From: Acrocarpospora catenulata
GTDB taxonomy: Bacteria; Actinomycetota; Actinomycetes; Streptosporangiales; Streptosporangiaceae
Reading direction: 5' to 3'
NCBI RefSeq assembly: GCF_018476525.1
Contig: NZ_JAHCST010000058.1
Span: forward strand, 1 to 57,626
Length of the DNA: 57,626 nucleotides
The notes beneath the pieces are model-generated. The model was not told the DNA's origin, ran no database searches, and saw nothing but the letters and a program-made list of their open reading frames with translations. Each line of letters starts with the position of its first letter. The stretch's first letter is position 1. Shown in pieces: positions 33,326-41,323 of the stretch. A program made the position numbers and the translations under genes.

Positions 33326-33982
33326 TCACAAGCGCAGCATGGGTGGATGCAGGAGGACCGCCGGGCCGCGGCGGTAGAGCATGGCGGGGCGGCCGCCGTC
33401 GCGGGTGGTGGTTCGGCCGGTGGGGATGAGGAAGCCCTCGGTCTTGGTGACCTTGCGGTGGAAGTTGCGGGGGTCCAGGGGGCGGCCCCAGACGATTTCG
33501 TAGACGCGGCGGAGTTCGGCGACGGTGAACTCCTCGGGGCAGAAGGCGGCGCCCAGGGAGGTGTATTCGAGTTTGCCGCGGGCGCGTTCGATGCCGTCCA
33601 GCACGATGCGGCGGTGGTCGAAGGCCATCTCGGTGAGGGCGGAGACGGGCTGCCAGCTCATGTGGGCCTCGGTGGAGGCGGGGAGGTCGGGGGCCAGGCC
33701 GAGGTAGGCGACGGAGACGACGCGCTGGCGGGGGTCGCGGTCGGGGTAGCCGTAGGTCTGGAGCTGCTCCAGGTGCACGGGGGCGCCGGGCAGGCCGGCT
33801 CGTTCGGCCAGGACTCGGGCGGCGGCCGCGGGGAGGTCCTCCTCCAGCTGGATGAAGCCGCCGGAGAGCGCCCACAGACCCGCGTACGGCGGGCGGTCGC
33901 GTTTCCAGACCAGGGCGCTCAGCTGCTGGGACCGTACGGTGAGCACCACGAGATCCACGCTGACCGGAATGCGTGGCACCAT
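33326..33982 (-). CDS. NUDIX hydrolase with winged-helix C-terminus (NrtR-like)
   Basis: A 218-aa protein. Residues 1-135 are a NUDIX domain (LVWKRDRPPYAGLWALSGGFIQLEEDLPAAAARVLAERAGL begins near 25). The NUDIX box Glu residues are partly replaced: AAARVLAERAGL lacks the REXXEE core, as in NrtR repressors that bind but do not hydrolyse. Residues about 145-218 are a winged helix (FTVAELRRVYEIVWGRPLDPRNFHRKV). NrtR proteins sense ADP-ribose and control NAD genes. No NAD gene is adjacent. TAACGT at 33990-33995 ends 7 nt before the ATG. Confidence 0.85.
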   Translation of the reverse strand: MVPRIPVSVDLVVLTVRSQQLSALVWKRDRPPYAGLWALSGGFIQLEEDLPAAAARVLAERAGLPGAPVHLEQLQTYGYPDRDPRQRVVSVAYLGLAPDLPASTEAHMSWQPVSALTEMAFDHRRIVLDGIERARGKLEYTSLGAAFCPEEFTVAELRRVYEIVWGRPLDPRNFHRKVTKTEGFLIPTGRTTTRDGGRPAMLYRRGPAVLLHPPMLRL

Positions 33983-33989
33983 GGCGGCC

Positions 33990-34002
33990 ACGTTACACGT
34001 TG
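33990..34002. promoter_or_regulatory. Promoter and possible operator of the NrtR-like gene
   Basis: The minus-strand -10 box TAACGT (33990-33995) overlaps a dyad ACACAACGTGT (33995-34005 region). A TGTGTGGATCA element is repeated just beyond (about 34001 and 34015). This is a fair site for autoregulation; not proven. Confidence 0.4.
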
Positions 34003-34023
34003 TGTGGATCAACGGTGTGTGGA

Positions 34024-35886
34024 TCACTCGTGGTGAAAGTAGACGGACTCGGCGGCCTTGCGGCCGTCGGCGGAGGTCACGTCCACCCGGACCCAGACGC
34101 CGTCGGGAACCGAGGCCCAGTCCACGGGGATCCAGATACGGCCCACCGTCTCCGGGAGGTCCGGGAGGGGGGTGGGGTCGTACCAGCCGACCGTGGCCGA
34201 GTCCACGACGCGGGGGGTCTCCAGGCCGGGCCAGCTCAGGGTGACCTTGGCGTCCTGCATGTGGTAGCCGCGGATCTCCAGGCCGTCCTGGATCTGGCGC
34301 TTCTCGCGGATGGCCTGGATGGCCACGGGCCGGTCCCAGTCGCGGGCGATCTCCTCGGAGAGGGAGGGCGAGCCGCAGGTGTAGAAGTCGGTCCACATGT
34401 AGGAGATGATCTTCTCCACGTACGGGCCGACCAGGGTCACGGCGGTGTCCATCCGAGGCTTGTCGGTGCGCCCCCGGGTGCCCTGGGTGCCGCAGCGTTC
34501 GGTGGCCGACGGCTCGAAGGACTCCACGTTGGCCCAGAGCCGGACCTCGATGCCCTCCTCCAGCAGCTCCTTGCGGGCCTGGGACATCTCCCGGTAGTAG
34601 TCCCGGGTGCCGCCGTAGTAGGCCGTGTTGTACGTGCTCTCGCCCACCACCGGCTTGAGCCGCTCGTCCACCGGCTTGTTCTTCCAGTTGGGCCAGAACA
34701 GGCCGACCTTGCCGGTGCCCCGGCTGTCCTGCGGCGCGATGATGCCGACGCCGGTCCTGGCCAGCGCCTTGAACCCGGCGGCCACCTGCTTGGGGGTGGA
34801 GGTGTACTGCACCCGCCGCCGCGCGTCCAGGTACGGGCTGACCAGGATGGGTTTGCCGGGCAGTTCCTGCTCCACGATCCGGTGCTGCTCGGCGTAGACC
34901 TGGAGGGTGGGCACGTTCTCCGGCTCGGCCCAGTCCCGGATCTGCAGCTCGAACGGCTGGTAGACGCCGCCTAACGACTTGCGGCCGGTGAACCGGTCGC
35001 CGTAGTCCTGCAGGATGCGCCGGGTGAGGGTGGTCAGCGTGCCGACGTGCCGGGGGTTGGCCTTGGTGGCGCCGGTGGGGTCGCGGGGGGCCAGCGGCAG
35101 CGCGGGGAAGACCTGGATGCCGAACCGGTCGCCCAGGTCGAGCAGTTCGGTGAGGCTGTCGGTGGTCCCGGCGGAGATCAGGATCAGGTGGTAGCCCTTG
35201 CCCGCGGAGGTGAAGTCGCAGGTGGCGTCGTCGGAGCCGTCCTCGGAGGCGATCAGGCGGAAGAACACCTTGTCGCCGACCACGATCTTGCGCTCGTACT
35301 GGGGGCAGCGGAACACGCCGTCGCCGTACTGCTCGTCGGTGCGGTAGACGAAGTTCCAGCTGATGCGGTTGCCGGGGTTGGCGGCTTTCAGCTCGTTCTC
35401 GGCGGCCTTGGCGCACGGCACGCCGTCCTCCACGCAGTACGCGTACCGCTGGTCGGGTAACGGGGTCTCGTTCCCGGAGGCCTCCTCCAGGATCTGGCCC
35501 TTGGCGTTGACCTGGCGCGGCTTGAGGCCGAAGCCGATGCGGACCACGGTGTCGCCGCCGACGTGGTGGATGGCCTCCAGCTGGCGCCGCCAGTTGCAGC
35601 GGTCGGCGGTGGGCACCACCCAGTAGCCGGTGATCGCGTACGGAGTCGTGACGTTGGTGTCGAACGTTCCACAGGGGTCGGTGAACTTGTCGGCCGGAGG
35701 GGACTCGCCGGGCTGTGGCGAGGAGGGCGCCGTGCTGCCGACGTGGGAGGCGCGCGGGGTATCCGGTTCGTTGAGCGCGAGCACGACGGACGCCACCCCG
35801 CCGAGTATCGCGACACCGAGAACTAGAGCCAGCCAGCGCACACCGTCACCCCAGACGTATTCGGCATTATCGGCATTTGTCGGCAA
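34024..35886 (-). CDS. Membrane-anchored DUF4434-type protein
   Basis: A 620-aa protein with a single N-terminal transmembrane helix (LALVLGVAILGGVASVVLAL, about 19-38), a Pro/Ser linker, and a large extracytoplasmic part. The central barrel has HLILISAGTTDSLTELLDLGDRFGIQVFPAL, GGVYQPFELQIRDWAEP and GVGIIAPQDSRG, the pattern of DUF4434 putative glycoside hydrolases, with acidic residues at the barrel mouth. It is the last gene of the minus-strand glycan operon, three bases after a glycosyltransferase. I infer processing of the exported polysaccharide. The start is a TTG without clear ribosome site; a GTG at 35841 is an alternative. Confidence 0.75.
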   Translation of the reverse strand: MPTNADNAEYVWGDGVRWLALVLGVAILGGVASVVLALNEPDTPRASHVGSTAPSSPQPGESPPADKFTDPCGTFDTNVTTPYAITGYWVVPTADRCNWRRQLEAIHHVGGDTVVRIGFGLKPRQVNAKGQILEEASGNETPLPDQRYAYCVEDGVPCAKAAENELKAANPGNRISWNFVYRTDEQYGDGVFRCPQYERKIVVGDKVFFRLIASEDGSDDATCDFTSAGKGYHLILISAGTTDSLTELLDLGDRFGIQVFPALPLAPRDPTGATKANPRHVGTLTTLTRRILQDYGDRFTGRKSLGGVYQPFELQIRDWAEPENVPTLQVYAEQHRIVEQELPGKPILVSPYLDARRRVQYTSTPKQVAAGFKALARTGVGIIAPQDSRGTGKVGLFWPNWKNKPVDERLKPVVGESTYNTAYYGGTRDYYREMSQARKELLEEGIEVRLWANVESFEPSATERCGTQGTRGRTDKPRMDTAVTLVGPYVEKIISYMWTDFYTCGSPSLSEEIARDWDRPVAIQAIREKRQIQDGLEIRGYHMQDAKVTLSWPGLETPRVVDSATVGWYDPTPLPDLPETVGRIWIPVDWASVPDGVWVRVDVTSADGRKAAESVYFHHE

Positions 35887-35889
35887 ATA

Positions 35890-36981
35890 TCAGGATCGCG
35901 GGTTGGCCGCCCATGCTTCAAGTTGGGCCACGAAACGGCGCGCCGAGTTGGGCCAGTGGTGGTTGGCCCGGGCCGCGGCGTAGCCACGCGCGCCCGCGCC
36001 CCGGCGCTCCTCGACGTTGTCCCGCAGCGAGAGCACCGCCTTGGCCACCGCCTGCGGATCCTGCCAGGGCACCACCACGCCGCTCTGGTAACGCTCCACC
36101 AGCTCCACCGCGCGGGGGGACGGCGTGGTTATCACCGGTATGCCGTGCGCCATGTACTCCACGATCTTGGTGGGCATGGAGTGCCGGTAGTTCGGCTCGT
36201 CGTGCAGCAGGGAGAGTCCGGCCAGCGCGCCGTCCAGCCGCTTGAGCGCCTCGTCGTTGGGCATGAAGTCGCGCCACTCCAGCAGCCCCTCGGCCACCGC
36301 ATCGGCCAGCAGCGGCCGGGTCTGGGGGTCGGCGTACCCGATCAGCTCCACCGCCACCCGGTGCGGCCGGAGCAGGCGGCCCACCTCGACCGCCTCACGC
36401 ACGCCCCGGGCCTCGGAGAGCCAGCCCAGGTAGACCACCCGGTCGTCGCCGGGCGCGCTGACGTTGTCCGGCACCCAGGTCTCGTTCGGCACCACCAGGT
36501 GGGCCTCCCGGAACCGGCCGGCGTAGGCGGTCTCGGCCAGCAGCAGGTGCATGTGGCGCTCGGCCGTGCCTTCCAGCAGCCGGGCCAGGAACCGGGTCGG
36601 CGGCCGGAGGAAGGCCGGCAGCCAGGGCTTCAGTGAGAGCGTGGCCGGGGTGTCCTCGTGCACGTCCCAGACCACCGGGGGCCGGTTGCGCACCCCGGCC
36701 ACGGCGAACAGCAGCTCGGGGTCGTGGATCAGGACCAGGTCCACCTTGCCGCGCATGCTCCTGAACAGCTTCCTGGCGGCCCGCACGGCGGTGACCCGCC
36801 GTCGCTCCGCCGCCCGCGGCAGGTCCACCCCGTTCACCCAGGACCGGGGGACCACTCCGCGAGCCGTGTACGGCGCCGCGTACGTGACCTCATGACCGGC
36901 GTCGACGAGTGCCCTTATCTGCCGGTGCAGGATCCGGGCGTCCTCAGGGTGGTGCACCACCGTCATGACGAGCACGTGCAC
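35890..36981 (-). CDS. GT4-family glycosyltransferase
   Basis: A 363-aa GT-B fold enzyme. The N-terminal half has MTVVHHPEDARILHRQIRALVDAGHEVTYAAP. The donor half has VVYLGWLSEARGVREAVEV near 200, LIGYADPQTRPLL, and HSMPTKIVEYMAHGIPVITT near 300 with the Glu of the GT4 E-x7-E-type region. It transfers a sugar from a nucleotide donor at the cytoplasmic face of the membrane. The GTG at 36981 has GGGAGG eight bases upstream. It sits 13 bases after the UDP-sugar dehydrogenase and 3 before the DUF4434 gene, in one operon. Confidence 0.88.
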   Translation of the reverse strand: MHVLVMTVVHHPEDARILHRQIRALVDAGHEVTYAAPYTARGVVPRSWVNGVDLPRAAERRRVTAVRAARKLFRSMRGKVDLVLIHDPELLFAVAGVRNRPPVVWDVHEDTPATLSLKPWLPAFLRPPTRFLARLLEGTAERHMHLLLAETAYAGRFREAHLVVPNETWVPDNVSAPGDDRVVYLGWLSEARGVREAVEVGRLLRPHRVAVELIGYADPQTRPLLADAVAEGLLEWRDFMPNDEALKRLDGALAGLSLLHDEPNYRHSMPTKIVEYMAHGIPVITTPSPRAVELVERYQSGVVVPWQDPQAVAKAVLSLRDNVEERRGAGARGYAAARANHHWPNSARRFVAQLEAWAANPRS

Positions 36982-36994
36982 GCGACTGGCCTCC

Positions 36995-38257
36995 CTACAG
37001 CCGCTCGACGCGTTCGCTCGTGGCGAGCACGCCACGAGTGTCGAGCACCAGGCGGCCCCGCCGCTCGACGAGTTCCAGGTCGAACGCGGAGTGCTGCTGG
37101 AGCAGCACCGTCACGTCCGCTTCCTCGACGGCTGCCGCGAGGTCCTCCTCGCGTGGCACCGGCACGCCGTCCACCGACCACCCCTTGACGTGCGGGTCGC
37201 AGAAGGCGATGTCCGCCCCGAGCTCCCGGAGCGCCTCGGCCACCGGTATGGCGGGTGTCTCCCGTTCATCGGCGATATCCGGTTTGTAGGTCACGCCGAG
37301 CAACAGCACCTTCGATCCGTTGACCGCCTTGCGGTGCCGGTTGAGCAGCCGCTGCACCCGGGCCACCACGTACGACGGCATGCGCTCGTTGATCTCCTGC
37401 GCCAGTTCCACGAACCGGAAGGGGTATCCGAGCTTGCGCACCGTGTAGGACAGGTACGACGGGTCCACCGGAATGCAGTGCCCGCCCACCCCCGGCCCCG
37501 GCAGGAACTTCTGGAAGCCGAACGGCTTGGTGGCCGCCGCCTCGATGGCCTCCCAGAGGTTCACCCCGAGCTCGTCGCAGAAGATCGCCATCTCGTTGAC
37601 CAGGGCGATGTTGACGTGCCGGTAGGTGTTCTCCAGCAGCTTGGCCATCTCGGCCTCGCGGGTGCCGCTGACCGGGACCACCCGCTCCACGAACTGGGAG
37701 TAGAACGCCTGCGCCCGGTCCCGGCAGGCCAGCGTGTAGCCGCCGACCACCTTCGGGGTGTTGCGCAGGCCGTACTTGGGGTTGCCCGGGTCGATGCGCT
37801 CCGGGGAGAAGGCCAGGTGGAAGTCGGTTCCCGCGACCAGGCCCGACTGCTCCAGGATGGGGCGGGCCACCTCGTCGGTGGTGCCGGGCCAGGTGGTGGA
37901 CTCCAGCACCACCAGGGTGCCGGGCCGCAGGTGCGCGGCGACCGTGGCGGTGGCACCCTCCACGGCCGACAGGTCGGGACGGTGGTCATCGTCCAGGGGC
38001 GTCGGCACGCAGATGACGATCGTGCTCGACCGCGCCAGGATCTCCGGGTCCAGCGAGGCGATGAATCCGTTGCCGAGCATCGTGTCGAGGTCGGCGTCGG
38101 TCAGGTCGTCGATATAGGACCTGCCCTCGTTGAGGGCGGCTACTTTGCGCGGATCCACGTCGAGCCCGGCCACCCGGAGACCTGCCGCGACGGCCTCTTT
38201 GGCCAGCGGCATGCCCACGTAGCCCAGCCCGATGATCGTTAGATCGAAGCTGGTCAC
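36995..38257 (-). CDS. wecC: UDP-N-acetyl-D-mannosamine dehydrogenase family
   Basis: A 420-aa NAD-dependent nucleotide-sugar dehydrogenase. It has the Rossmann motif LTIIGLGYVGMPLAKEA, AFSPERIDPG near 165, a Lys/Asn pair in MAKLLENTYRHVNIALVNE near 205, and the catalytic Cys in GPGVGGHCIPVDP near 265. The neighbouring UDP-GlcNAc 2-epimerase supplies UDP-ManNAc, so oxidation to UDP-ManNAcA is the likely reaction; UDP-glucose or GDP-mannose dehydrogenase cannot be excluded by motifs alone. The GTG at 38257 was preferred; a GTG at 38284 would add nine residues. Confidence 0.85.
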   Translation of the reverse strand: MTSFDLTIIGLGYVGMPLAKEAVAAGLRVAGLDVDPRKVAALNEGRSYIDDLTDADLDTMLGNGFIASLDPEILARSSTIVICVPTPLDDDHRPDLSAVEGATATVAAHLRPGTLVVLESTTWPGTTDEVARPILEQSGLVAGTDFHLAFSPERIDPGNPKYGLRNTPKVVGGYTLACRDRAQAFYSQFVERVVPVSGTREAEMAKLLENTYRHVNIALVNEMAIFCDELGVNLWEAIEAAATKPFGFQKFLPGPGVGGHCIPVDPSYLSYTVRKLGYPFRFVELAQEINERMPSYVVARVQRLLNRHRKAVNGSKVLLLGVTYKPDIADERETPAIPVAEALRELGADIAFCDPHVKGWSVDGVPVPREEDLAAAVEEADVTVLLQQHSAFDLELVERRGRLVLDTRGVLATSERVERL

Positions 38258-38370
38258 GATGAGACCTGGGAGCGGGAACAACACGTCATGGTCGCAAAGG
38301 CTATCTCAACTCGGCACCAAGGATGCCTGATGCACCACATCCGGCGGACATCAGGCCTCTTCGGTTCAAC

Positions 38371-40035
38371 TCACTTGCTGGCGATCGATTCGTAAATTTC
38401 ACCATAGGTCTTGGCGAGGCTGCTCCACGTGCGTTTCGCGGCAACTTCGGCCCGACCGGCTTCGCCCATCTCCCGGCGGCGGTCTGGATCGTCGCGGAGC
38501 GCCGCCAGAGCCTTGGCGAGCTCCTCGGGGCTGCCCGCGGGCACCAGCAGGCCCGCGCCGTCCGAGCCGACCAGCTCGCTGAGCGCGGGCAGGTCGCTGA
38601 GCACCACGGGCTTGCCCAGGGCCATCGCCTCCACCGGCTTGAGCGGGGTGACCAGACGGGTCACCTGGAGGTCCTCGCGGGGGCAGACGAAGATGTCGAT
38701 GGCAGCCTGGGCCTGGAGCGCCTCCTCGGGGCCGACCCGGCCCGGCAACACCGCGATGTCGCCGATGCCCAGCTTCTGCACCTGCTGGAGCAGCGCGGGC
38801 CGCTCGGCGCCGTCCCCGACCAGCAGCACCCGTACGGGGGCGCCGGTCGACTTGAGCAGCGCGGCGGCGCTCATCAGGGTGGCGAAGCCCTCGTAGCCGA
38901 CGATGCTGGAGACCGAGCCGACCACGATCTCGTCGTCGCCGATGCCGTACTCGTGGCGGAGCGCGCGGCCGTCGTAGTCGGCGGTGAGCAGCGCGTCGTC
39001 CACCGCGTTGGGGGCCAGGTAGATGCGCTCCCTGGGCACGCCGCGCTCGACGATCTCGGCCACCATGGTCTCGGCCAGCGTCACCACCGCGTCGGCCGAG
39101 CGCATGATGTGCGCCTCGCGGGCCTTCTGGAGCAGGTGGCGCTCGCTGCCCACCCGCTTGGGGTCCCTGGAGGTCCAGGTCTCCTCCAGGAAGCCGCGCA
39201 CCTCGTACAGGAAGGGCGTGTTCGTGCGCTCGCGCACGGCCAGGGCGACCGAGCCGTTGCGGTGGTCGGTGGCCGCGTGCAGCACCTGCGGGCGGAGCTG
39301 GCGGACCAGCTCGGTGACGTCCGCCGCGCCGCGGATCATGCGGCCCCGGCTCTCGAACGGCACCTCGCCGCTGGGCAGCAGCCGCCGGTACGGGATGCCG
39401 TCGATCTCCTCGTACGGCGTGGCGTCGGTGTGCCCCTGGAGCATCGGCCAGCCCCAGCTGGTGACGACGTGGGGATCGAGCCCGGCCGCCTGCTGCGCGG
39501 TGACGATGCGGTGGGTGCGCACGGTGTACCCCGCCTGCGTGTACGGCAGGGCGTTGGTCACCATGTGCAGCACCCGGCCGGACACCCGCTCGCCCATGAT
39601 CACCTTGGCCTTGGGCGGGATCGGGTTCTCCCCGATGGCGGCCAGCTCACCCTCGTAGTACGCGATGCGCCGCCGGATGAACGGCCACCGGGTGTGCGGT
39701 TGGAGCACCTCGATGGCCTTGGTGATCTTCCCGGCCTCCCAGTGCCCCTTGGCAGCCTCCAGCGGCCCGTCGGCCATCCGGCGGACGATCTTGCGGATGG
39801 TCACCCGGGCGTACCGTGCCACCGGCCAGGCGACCCGGCCGACCAGCGGCCGCATCCGGGCCGGCATGGCGTCGGCGGCGGCCTGCGCGACCCGCATCGG
39901 GTCGGACTTGACCTTGCCCACCACGACCCGAGAAACGATGACCGGGTTCTTCACGAATCCCCGCAGAAGACCGCCCACACCGGCACGCGCCTTCTTGGCT
40001 GACACCTTCGTTGGCTTGTTGGCCTCGCTTACCAC
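38371..40035 (-). CDS. Glycosyltransferase (GT4) with basic N-terminal extension
   Basis: A 554-aa protein. Residues 1-135 are an extension with conserved Lys/Arg/Ala helices (PTKVSAKKARAGVGGLLRGF, LEAAKGHWEAGKITKAIEVL). From about 150 it is a GT-B enzyme: VSGRVLHMVTNALPYTQAGYTVRTH at the start, VGSVSSIVGYEGFATLMSAAALL near 365, VLLVGDGAERPALL, CPREDLQVTRLVTPLKPVEAMALGKPVVLSD near 450. It is divergent from wecB, with a 57-base spacer. The GTG at 40035 has TACGGT six bases upstream and no ribosome site. Acceptor unknown. Confidence 0.85.
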   Translation of the reverse strand: MVSEANKPTKVSAKKARAGVGGLLRGFVKNPVIVSRVVVGKVKSDPMRVAQAAADAMPARMRPLVGRVAWPVARYARVTIRKIVRRMADGPLEAAKGHWEAGKITKAIEVLQPHTRWPFIRRRIAYYEGELAAIGENPIPPKAKVIMGERVSGRVLHMVTNALPYTQAGYTVRTHRIVTAQQAAGLDPHVVTSWGWPMLQGHTDATPYEEIDGIPYRRLLPSGEVPFESRGRMIRGAADVTELVRQLRPQVLHAATDHRNGSVALAVRERTNTPFLYEVRGFLEETWTSRDPKRVGSERHLLQKAREAHIMRSADAVVTLAETMVAEIVERGVPRERIYLAPNAVDDALLTADYDGRALRHEYGIGDDEIVVGSVSSIVGYEGFATLMSAAALLKSTGAPVRVLLVGDGAERPALLQQVQKLGIGDIAVLPGRVGPEEALQAQAAIDIFVCPREDLQVTRLVTPLKPVEAMALGKPVVLSDLPALSELVGSDGAGLLVPAGSPEELAKALAALRDDPDRRREMGEAGRAEVAAKRTWSSLAKTYGEIYESIASK

Positions 40036-40041
40036 GGCGTG

Positions 40042-40047
40042 ACCGTA
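40042..40047 (-). promoter_or_regulatory. -10 box TACGGT of the glycosyltransferase
   Basis: Minus-strand TACGGT ends 6 nt before the GTG at 40035. TATGGT five bases further upstream is an alternative box. Confidence 0.4.
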
Positions 40048-40092
40048 CCATAGGCAACGTTTGCCCCAGTCCCAGAAGAAAGACAAGGTCAA

Positions 40093-41232
40093 ATGCGGGA
40101 TCCTCGGCTTCAGGATAGTTACGTCCTGCATGTTCTGGGTGCTCGGCCCAACTTCCCCAAAGCGGCCCCGGTGGTGACCGGTCTGGCGGAGCTGGGGGTC
40201 AGGCAGGGAATCGTGCACACCGGCCAGCACTACGACGTGCTGATGTCGGACGTCTTCTTCGCCGACCTGGGGCTGCCCGAGCCCATCGCCAATCTGGGCG
40301 TCGGCTCCGGGAGCCACGCGCAGCAGACCGCCGCGCTGCTGGCCGGTCTGGAGGAGGTCGTGCTCCGGGAGAAGCCCTCCCTGGTCGTGGTGTACGGCGA
40401 CGTCAACTCCACGCTGGCCGCCATCCTGGTCTGCGCCAAGCTGGGCGTGCCGACCGCGCACGTGGAGGCGGGCCTGCGCTCCTTCGACCGGAGCATGCCG
40501 GAGGAGATCAACCGCATCGTCACCGACGCGCTGGCCGACCTGCTCTTCGTCACCTCCCCCGACGGCCTCTCCCACCTGGCCAGGGAGGGCGTGCCGGCCG
40601 ACCGGGTGCACCTGGTCGGCAACTCGATGATCGACAGCCTGCTGGCCGCACTGCCCAAGCTGGACCCGGCCCCCGTGCAGGAGCGGCTGGGCGCCTTCGG
40701 CCGGTACGCGGTGGCCACCCTGCACCGGCCCGGCAACGTGGACGCGCCGGAGGCGGCCAAGGAACTGGTGGACGCGGTCCTCGGGGTGGCCGAGCAGCTG
40801 CCGGTGTTCGTGCCGCTGCACCCGCGCGGACGGCAGCGGCTGGCCGACGCCGGTCTGGTGGACCGGCCGGGCCTCAGCATCGTCGACCCGCTCGGGTACC
40901 TGGACTTCCTCTCCCTGGTACGGGGGTCCGCGCTGGTGGTGACCGACTCCGGCGGCGTGCAGGAGGAGACCACCGTGCTCGGCGTGCCGTGCCTGACCGT
41001 GCGGCCCAACACCGAGCGGCCGATCACCGTGACCCACGGGACCAACCGGCTGGTGACCCCCGCCCAGCTGCCCGCGGCGGCGGCGAAGGCGCTGGCGGAC
41101 GGCGCGACGACCCCGAGCGAGGAGCTGCCGCCGCTCTGGGACGGCAAGTCGGGAATCCGGATCGCGCGGGTGATCGCGGCCTGGCTGCGGGGGGACAACC
41201 TCGCCCCGGCATCCCGCGGTATCGCAGGCTAA
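40093..41232 (+). CDS. wecB: UDP-N-acetylglucosamine 2-epimerase (non-hydrolysing)
   Basis: Interconverts UDP-GlcNAc and UDP-ManNAc. The 379-aa protein has LGARPNFPKAAPVV at 15, HTGQHYDVLMSDVFF near 42, VYGDVNSTLAA near 100, HVEAGLRSFDRSMPEEINR near 121 (active-site residues), and VTDSGGVQEETTVLGVPCLTVRPNTERPIT near 285. AAGG precedes the ATG by 5 bases. Divergent from the glycosyltransferase but with wecC a few genes away, it supplies activated ManNAc(A) for the local polysaccharide. Confidence 0.93.
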   Translation: MRDPRLQDSYVLHVLGARPNFPKAAPVVTGLAELGVRQGIVHTGQHYDVLMSDVFFADLGLPEPIANLGVGSGSHAQQTAALLAGLEEVVLREKPSLVVVYGDVNSTLAAILVCAKLGVPTAHVEAGLRSFDRSMPEEINRIVTDALADLLFVTSPDGLSHLAREGVPADRVHLVGNSMIDSLLAALPKLDPAPVQERLGAFGRYAVATLHRPGNVDAPEAAKELVDAVLGVAEQLPVFVPLHPRGRQRLADAGLVDRPGLSIVDPLGYLDFLSLVRGSALVVTDSGGVQEETTVLGVPCLTVRPNTERPITVTHGTNRLVTPAQLPAAAAKALADGATTPSEELPPLWDGKSGIRIARVIAAWLRGDNLAPASRGIAG

Positions 41233-41323
41233 TTCGGTCAAAACGACCAAATGTCCAGGGTTAGCGCCGTACGATGCTGATCCTGGATGATCGAGCTTGG
41301 GCGACAAAGAGCAAGGGCGGGGC

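Noticed and set aside
33326-35416. A 696-codon open frame covering the NUDIX gene and much of the DUF4434 gene
   Set aside because: Only its last 218 codons are protein-like. The rest is an Arg/Pro/Gly-rich shadow of the DUF4434 gene in another frame.
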